From: Saururus chinensis
Taxonomy: Eukaryota > Streptophyta > Magnoliopsida > Piperales > Saururaceae
DNA length: 64,000 nucleotides
NCBI GenBank assembly: GCA_035235625.1
Contig: CP141149.1
Span: forward strand, 13,519,893-13,583,892
Direction: 5' to 3'
In this document: piece after piece, positions 59,187 to 64,000 of the stretch
Layout of the letters: every line of letters begins with the position of its first letter
How positions within the stretch are numbered: position 1 is the first letter of the stretch
Notes under the pieces: generated by a model
Told to the model about the DNA's origin: nothing
Databases searched by the model: none
The model's input: the letters and a program-made list of their open reading frames with translations, nothing else
Translations under genes and position numbers: made by a program

Positions 59187-59976
59187 GTTATTTGGCAGCC
59201 GTACTCACTGGAAGTATTGGCTACCTTACCTCTTCTATGTATTGACGGTCGAGACGTGTGGCTATCTCGAACTCCATTAATATGTTACGAGATAGTAGAG
59301 ATGTATGTGCCAGATCGGGTAATGCTCCAGTTTAACCTGGAGCAGGGGGTCTCACTGTCTCCTGTTAAGTATATCCACTGCATCACTCGACAGGGCCGCC
59401 ATAATACCGACTGGACATTACATCATGCGTCATATATCGCTTGATGGGAGGATAGGAGAGTCACTATTATCGGAGGGGAGATGGCTACGACATCGCGAGA
59501 TGTTCATAGCGCATATATACAATGGTATTTACCGATTACACGACAATATGTTTTGCCCCGCGACGATATAGAGGAGATGACATATCACCCTAGGGGAGCG
59601 TCTGAGGCAGCTTTGGTAAGTAGAACTTTGTTAATTAAAGCACATTATTTTTTTATATCTTATTAATTATTTATCTAACTTTTAAATTTTTTTGATAGCT
59701 TCGTCTAGCTCGACATACTTATACGCATTTGACTGACGCAATTAACACCTATACTTCGAGCGATGACTTATTAGCAGCATGTCAGTCGGTGATTAGGGAG
59801 CATAATTATGTCATTCGTAGCTTGCTACCACTTCAGTCGGTGATTACGGATGTCTCTAGAGATTATCCTATCCACGAGGCCGCTCAGACACCGCCGATGC
59901 ACTCTTCATTCCATGATATTCCATCGTCTTCAAGAGCGCATAGCTCTCCTCCTTGTTCATCATTTGGAGTCACTGC
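59187..59976 (+). pseudogene. Plant mobile domain (PMD, aminotransferase-like) gene, 5' exons
   Basis: Exon 59187-59615 follows a TATTGTATAG acceptor and reads 'VIWQPYSLEVLATLPLLCID', then the PMD hallmarks 'PLICYEIVEMYVPDRVMLQF' and 'DWTLHHASYIA'. A TGA at 59442 falls where a sense codon is expected before 'WEDRR'. A canonical intron (GTAAGT...TTGATAG, 59616-59698) leads to a second exon (59699 on, ARHTYTHLTDAINTYTSSDD) that ends in a Ser/Pro-rich tail split by the hAT-like element. The same domain occurs in MAIN/MAIL proteins and in transposon-linked 'protein phosphatase 7 long form homolog' genes. The N-terminal part of the domain is missing. Confidence 0.7.
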
Positions 59977-60169
59977 ATATAGGGCTGCCAATGGTACCCA
60001 TTTTACCGTTCTACCGTCTGTACCGTACCGTTAAGAAGTTAAATGGTATGGTTAAATTTATTCGATGGGTAAATAAGAGGATAATTTTATCCAACCGTTA
60101 TCTTAATGGAAGGTAATGGAAAAAGTTCTTCCATACCCGTTTATCCGTTACCCGTTTGTCATATTTAAA

Positions 60170-60174
<5 letters not shown>

Positions 60175-60264
<90 letters not shown>
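60175..60264. repeat. (TA)n microsatellite
   Basis: About 45 TA units in the hAT-like element. Frames through it are artefacts. Confidence 0.97.
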
Positions 60265-60267
<3 letters not shown>

Positions 60268-61181
60268 TCGTTAGTCTTAAGTGGTTTAATCTCAAAAGAG
60301 ATTGACTTATGATCTTTTAAAATAATCTTCATATCATAATTCACCACGGGGATTTACTCAATGAAAGATATCATTCAAATCCAAATATTTATTGTATTTA
60401 TTTAACTACTTTCAACAATTTACTATAATTGTTACAAGCTACTACTTGGAATATAATTTCCTCTTTCTAGCATTTCATATCTAACTCTATTTTTTAATAA
60501 AAAAATATTCATTTATAATTTATATTCTCTTAAACTAACTTCGCTTTGATGTTTCCCATTTGGTTGATTTGTCTAATTTTTATGGTCTCATTAGGTCACA
60601 ATTTATCTTTAATCATATGTGATAAAATTTTAACTAGCTATATAGACACTTTGTACAAAATATGTTTACAATTCTCAGGTTAATTTAGATTCAATTTTGA
60701 TAACTCAAACACATGAGTCTTTTTTATGTTTTTAATAAGTAAACTTGTGGAATGTTTGTTTGTGTAAGGAAATAATTGGTGGGTTTGGAGTAGGATTGTT
60801 AAGTGAGCTTTATTTTACTCTAGGTTAGACTCAAGTTAGCTCAAATCAAAGTTTGAACTTGGGCTAATAGAATGAAACTCTTGTTTGGCCCATCTCGATT
60901 AGCTTGGTTTGAGTGTTGGTTGGCTTAACTTTGAATGAGTGGTATAAGTGGTTTATTTTGAGATTTGGTATATGGTTGGAATAATGATTATATTACAAAT
61001 CATGTTTATATATGTGATTGCAAAATTTGGAATGATTTAGTTATTGAAATAGGTTGGAATCAATAAGTTTTGAATAACCAAATAAGTTTAAGTGAAACTT
61101 TATCTAAAATATGGGGAACTATTTTAAATTTTATAGGTGATGATGTCATCATCTAATCAACCTGGGTTGTCTTAACCCAGC

Positions 61182-61725
61182 CCAATGTTTTAAAAACCGG
61201 CCCGGCCATTGACCCAGATTCGTCGTCGGGCTGGGTTGATTGAGTTCAACCACCAGTCAGCCTGGGTTGACCCAATGTTCTCATATATTAGAATAAATAG
61301 AAAGTTAGGTACAATATTCACACAAAATCATTGTAACTCAGTTGGTAAGAGTGTAAATGTTATTTTTATCACGACATGGGTTCGAATCCCACCGTGGAGA
61401 TTTTTTTTTGAGCAATGTAAAATAGATAAATATTAAATAAAATAAAAATGTGTATAAACAAACTTGTTGTAGCCTGGTGGGTTAGGCTTGTTGATGGGCT
61501 CTCACAGAATGTGAGTTGGAAACCTGTCTCTAACATAAATTTTTTTCATGAGAGTATTAAACCGGTCTAGCCCGGGCAGCAGGTCGGTGGTTCAATCGGC
61601 CGGGTCGTATTGACCTGGTCGGGTTAACTTAACTAGTTAAAGTAGATGAACCTATCAAATTTATCAACTGGGTCCAATTGAGCCCAGTCGGACTTGCCGG
61701 GTCGACCTAGTTTTTAAAACATTGG
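61182..61725. mobile_element. 544-bp repeat with 16-bp perfect inverted ends and tRNA-like modules
   Basis: Perfect inverted ends CCAATGTTTTAAAAAC (61182-61197) and GTTTTTAAAACATTGG (61710-61725) are followed inward by related GGCCCGGCC/GACCCGGC words. No clear TSD was found. A third copy of the end, GGTTTTAAAACATTG, lies at about 61766. The interior holds tRNA-like promoter boxes. A MITE or SINE-MITE composite is possible. Confidence 0.5.
61331..61398 (+). ncRNA. tRNA-like (SINE head) sequence with pol III A and B boxes
   Basis: The A-box-like GTAACTCAGTTGGTAAGAG (61333-61351) and B-box GGGTTCGAATCCC (61378-61390) are at tRNA spacing, followed by a T run at 61400-61409. The acceptor arms (TCATTGT and CGTGGAG) do not pair, so it is not a functional tRNA. 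It fits the 5' head of a tRNA-derived SINE. Confidence 0.5.
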
Positions 61726-61994
61726 CCCGACTACTAATCTGGGTCAGGCTCCTTGGTTGGGTTTTAAAACATTGCTTAAAAAAGACACTAATGGATAATG
61801 AGCATCACTACATGTGGTCTCATTTTTGCTTTTAATGCACATTTAAATATAGATGGCTGTGAGAAGACAATTATTATTCTCACATTGGGATTCTTCTCAA
61901 ACAAGCACTAGATGGATGTCTTGAAGCTGGACTCATATAATAGGAAATAATTATTAAAAAATAAGTAGTTTATATATATATAGTCCCATTTATA

Positions 61995-62170
61995 TGAGCT
62001 CGGGCTCACGCGCTTCGGCGTGCTCCCGGGCTCATTCGGCCGTCGGATTTACATCCGACGGCCCATCAAACTCACGGGGCATTTAAACCAGTGAGTTTGA
62101 TGGGCCGTCAGATATAAATCCGACGGCTCAATGAGCCCGGGTGCACGCCAACGCACGCGAGCCTAGGCTC
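61995..62170. mobile_element. Foldback MITE of about 176 bp
   Basis: The ends GAGCTCGGGCTCACGCG and CGCGAGCCTAGGCTC are inverted. Inner arms GGCCGTCGGATTTACATCCG with CATCAAACTCAC, and GTGAGTTTGATGGG with ATAAATCCGACGGC, give a near-complete hairpin around 62076-62090. Confidence 0.75.
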
Positions 62171-62528
62171 ATATTAACTTTTTTCATATATATATATGCC
62201 TAATATATGTATCCATTTATGTTTCATGTTTAATCTTTACAATTTATTTGCAATAACTATAAATAAGAGTAGTAATGATATTAGTTTTTTACCTTAGTAA
62301 TATTTAATTAAGTGAATAAAAAAGAATTATTTTAGCTTTTTTAGCACATTTTAAAAAATGTAATGGATAATGGTTATCCGATTAACCGGCCGTTTATTAG
62401 TGGAAGGTACGGTTATGGAAGTACCTATACCGTTTACTTAACGGAACGGTTATGGATAAAGGTTTCTGAAATGGTTATGGTAATGGAATAGGTTATACCG
62501 TAACCGTATCATTCCGTTGGCAGCCCTA

Positions 62529-62790
62529 ACTGCATATGTAGCTCAGGCAGAGCCGATTTTATATTATAGACGACCTCGGGCAGCTCGTGTTGAACCATCT
62601 ATTACTTATGCGGAGCCGGAGCCAGAACTAGAGCTAGAGCCACATCCCGAGCCAGAGCCAGAGGTAGAGCCACATCCTGAGCCGGAGCCACAGCCAGAGC
62701 CAGAATTGACAGATCATGAGAAGGAGATCGTACAGCACTGTTGAGGCCGAGGTCGAAGACGAGGACGAGGTCAAGGCCGTAAGAGATTGT
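62529..62790 (+). pseudogene. PMD gene, 3' exon with Glu-Pro repeats
   Basis: The frame continues from 59976 after removal of the hAT-like element (TAY, VAQAEPILYYRRP). It encodes a (P/H)EPEPE-type repeat tract and LTDHEKEIVQHC, then a TGA at 62742. A further Arg/Gly-rich stretch (GRGRRRGRGQGRK) runs to a TGA at about 62789, so 62742 may be a premature stop. Arg/Gly-rich C-termini are common in PMD-type transposon proteins. Confidence 0.6.
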
Positions 62791-63359
62791 GATATTTGCG
62801 TTGTTTTATGTTCTCCCCTTGTGTGTAATATATTTGATAAATATTTATAATAATATTTGTTTTTATTTAATGATGTTAATATGCATTGAATGTGTGAAAT
62901 GAAATGGAACTTAGAATGGAATGTGTGGAATAAACAGGGATAGGGGTTAAATTTAAATTAAAATAGTTATTTTAAAAAAATTAACTTAATTTCATCCTTT
63001 AAAAGAACGAAATCAGTGTAAAACTGATTTTGTCCTTTAAACGGACGAAATCAGTGTTTTTCCGGCCAAAAGCGCGAAATCGGCTAAGTACGGTGATTTC
63101 ATCGATTAGAAGGATGAAATCGACTTAAGTTAATTTCGTCCTCCTAAAGGACGAAATCGGGTTAAGGGTTTCTAAAACTTGACCCGGTTTCATCCTTTAG
63201 AAGGACGAAATCGCTAAAAAAATTAAAAAAAAACCACGCTGGCACTAGCAACCTGGCTAGTGCCTGCGTGGTAGAAACGAACACCATTTTGGGAATTATT
63301 TCCCAAAATAGTTTAAAATGGTAAATAATTTTTTTTAATATTATTTATATAATTTTCCC

Positions 63360-63590
63360 AAGAATAAATTTAAAGAGCCACTTATAATGAGCTCGGGCTC
63401 ACACGGATCAGCATGATCCCGACATTGCTAACCATTGGATTTAGATTTAACAACATAATATCCTTCAACAAGGCAGGTAAGTTTAAATCACTCACTTGCC
63501 CCCTCTATTACTGCACATCATCGGACCTCAATCCGACAATTTACTATGTCATGCCCAAGGTGGTGCGCATGAACGTTGGCTTATATTTTT
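63360..63590. repeat. Direct repeat / MITE copy flanking the MULE on the right
   Basis: GAGCTCGGGCTCACACGG at about 63389 matches the end of the foldback MITE at 61995. The segment 63363-63510 is colinear with 58666-58797. The right part (63520-63590, ATCGGACCTCAATCCGACAA, ...GGCTTAT) is the inverted second half. Confidence 0.6.
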
Positions 63591-64000
63591 TCCAAAACTA
63601 AAACATGGAGGTTTATCTTTTTTCTTTATCAACGTTGTCTTCTTCAAATAGGAATGAAGTAAACTAAAAAAGTAAATCACTACAAGAGTCCTACCTTCAA
63701 TTGAAACCATACTAATAGGAGGTAGACAGCTGATTTTTAGAATGGGCCCAATCTTTAGTGGGCCGGTCCAATTTGGGCCGTAACAGCTTCGTAACTGGCA
63801 GGTGTTTCCGTGGGCTTTGCTCATGAGCCGGGTGAGCACGCTTAGGTTAAAAAGATTGAAAAAGCTCGCCAGAGCTGCTCCTAGGCCGTTGAGACCAAAA
63901 TCTGACGGCTTAGAAGCAAGAGCTACAGCTAACCCTTCTCTAAAAAGATTGGTAGAGGCAATACGAAATTAAAGTTGAGTTGCACAGTCCCTAGAATACA
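63591..64000. other. No gene seen at the right edge
   Basis: Mixed sequence with CTCATGAGCCGGGTGAGCACGC (about 63820-63842), reminiscent of the MITE ends above. No coding sequence is supported. Confidence 0.35.

Larger units (their letters stand above)
59980..62528. mobile_element. hAT-like non-autonomous element, TSD ACTGCATA
   Basis: Terminal inverted repeat TAGGGCTGCCAATGG at 59980 and CCGTTGGCAGCCCTA ending at 62528. The 8-bp ACTGCATA lies at 59972-59979 and 62529-62536. The 8-bp duplication and TAGGG-like ends are hAT hallmarks. Subterminal zones hold many ACCGT/ACGGT words (GGTACCCATTTTACCGTTCT; ACGGTTATGGAAGTACCTAT). No transposase is visible in 2.5 kb; the interior is a (TA)n, a SINE-like module and a foldback MITE. 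Excising it with one TSD keeps the PMD frame open. Confidence 0.93.
58811..63359 (+). mobile_element. Mutator-like element carrying a PMD gene, TSD AAGAATAAA
   Basis: The left end GAAAAAATTATATAAATAAT and the right end, which reads GGGAAAATTATATAAATAAT on the minus strand, begin long inverted repeats extending about 300 bp (to about 59100 and 63060). These include ACCACGC-GGCACTAGCAACC spacers and repeated GACGAAATC palindromes. AAGAATAAA flanks both ends (58802-58810 and 63360-63368), the 9-bp duplication typical of Mutator-like elements. Without the nested hAT-like element it is about 2.0 kb. It carries no MURA transposase, only a PMD gene. Confidence 0.9.

Noticed and set aside
60098-60295. 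65-aa frame with (YI)n
   Set aside because: Translation of the (TA)n microsatellite.
61331-61398. Functional tRNA gene
   Set aside because: A and B boxes are good but the acceptor stem does not pair; treated as a SINE head.

Overview
This is a window of plant nuclear DNA. It is intron-bearing, AT-rich and densely packed with nested transposable elements. Plant-specific families are present: a MAPK-substrate (MASS)-type protein, a plant mobile domain (PMD) gene, a DUF1985/Ulp1 transposon-type gene and a Stowaway MITE with CTCC(CTCCG)-type ends. An angiosperm is certain. A non-grass monocot is my guess, from the Stowaway ends and general repeat style only. Only three stretches look like ordinary host genes: a two-exon LC8-type dynein light chain (17039-18842, +), a single-exon MASS-like protein (57915-58244, -) and a small unrecognised ORF (38905-39243, +).

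Layout, left to right. 1-3290 holds two members of a family of large LTRs. 4.6-12.8 kb is a decayed DUF1985-linker-Ulp1 (C48 protease) gene, split by a 2.5-kb solo LTR (7190-11380, TSD GTAGG) that is itself split by another solo LTR (8067-9753, TSD CCCAA). 12.8-17 kb is unassigned. 17-18.9 kb is the dynein light chain gene. 18.9-24.7 kb is mostly unassigned, with one reverse-oriented LTR (ending 23928) and a 101-bp Stowaway MITE. 24.77-27.45 kb is a truncated CACTA element. 27.46-30.27 kb is the 5' part of a Ty1/copia element on the minus strand. 30833-38375 is a complete Ty1/copia insertion on the minus strand (TSD ACCTA) carrying a solo LTR (33002-34905, TSD ACTTC) and a remodelled, hairpin-forming 5' LTR.

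40.2-55 kb is a second copia element on the plus strand with three later insertions: a complete non-autonomous CACTA (41555-44952, TSD TAA); a solo LTR (46335-53141, TSD TTAAT); and, inside that LTR, a PIF/Harbinger-like element (49263-52559, TSD TAA) that carries what look like captured host exons. 57.9-58.25 kb is the MASS-like gene. 58811-63359 is a Mutator-like element (9-bp TSD AAGAATAAA, long TIRs) carrying a PMD gene, itself split by a hAT-like element (59980-62528, 8-bp TSD ACTGCATA) that holds a tRNA-like SINE region and a foldback MITE.

The main story is an unusually readable insertion history: at least nine elements have both ends and a target-site duplication visible in the raw sequence, and in four cases the host reading frame closes exactly when the insert and one TSD copy are removed. 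All transposon genes seen are broken. Many long open frames in GA/CT-rich tracts are low-complexity artefacts and are not annotated as genes.
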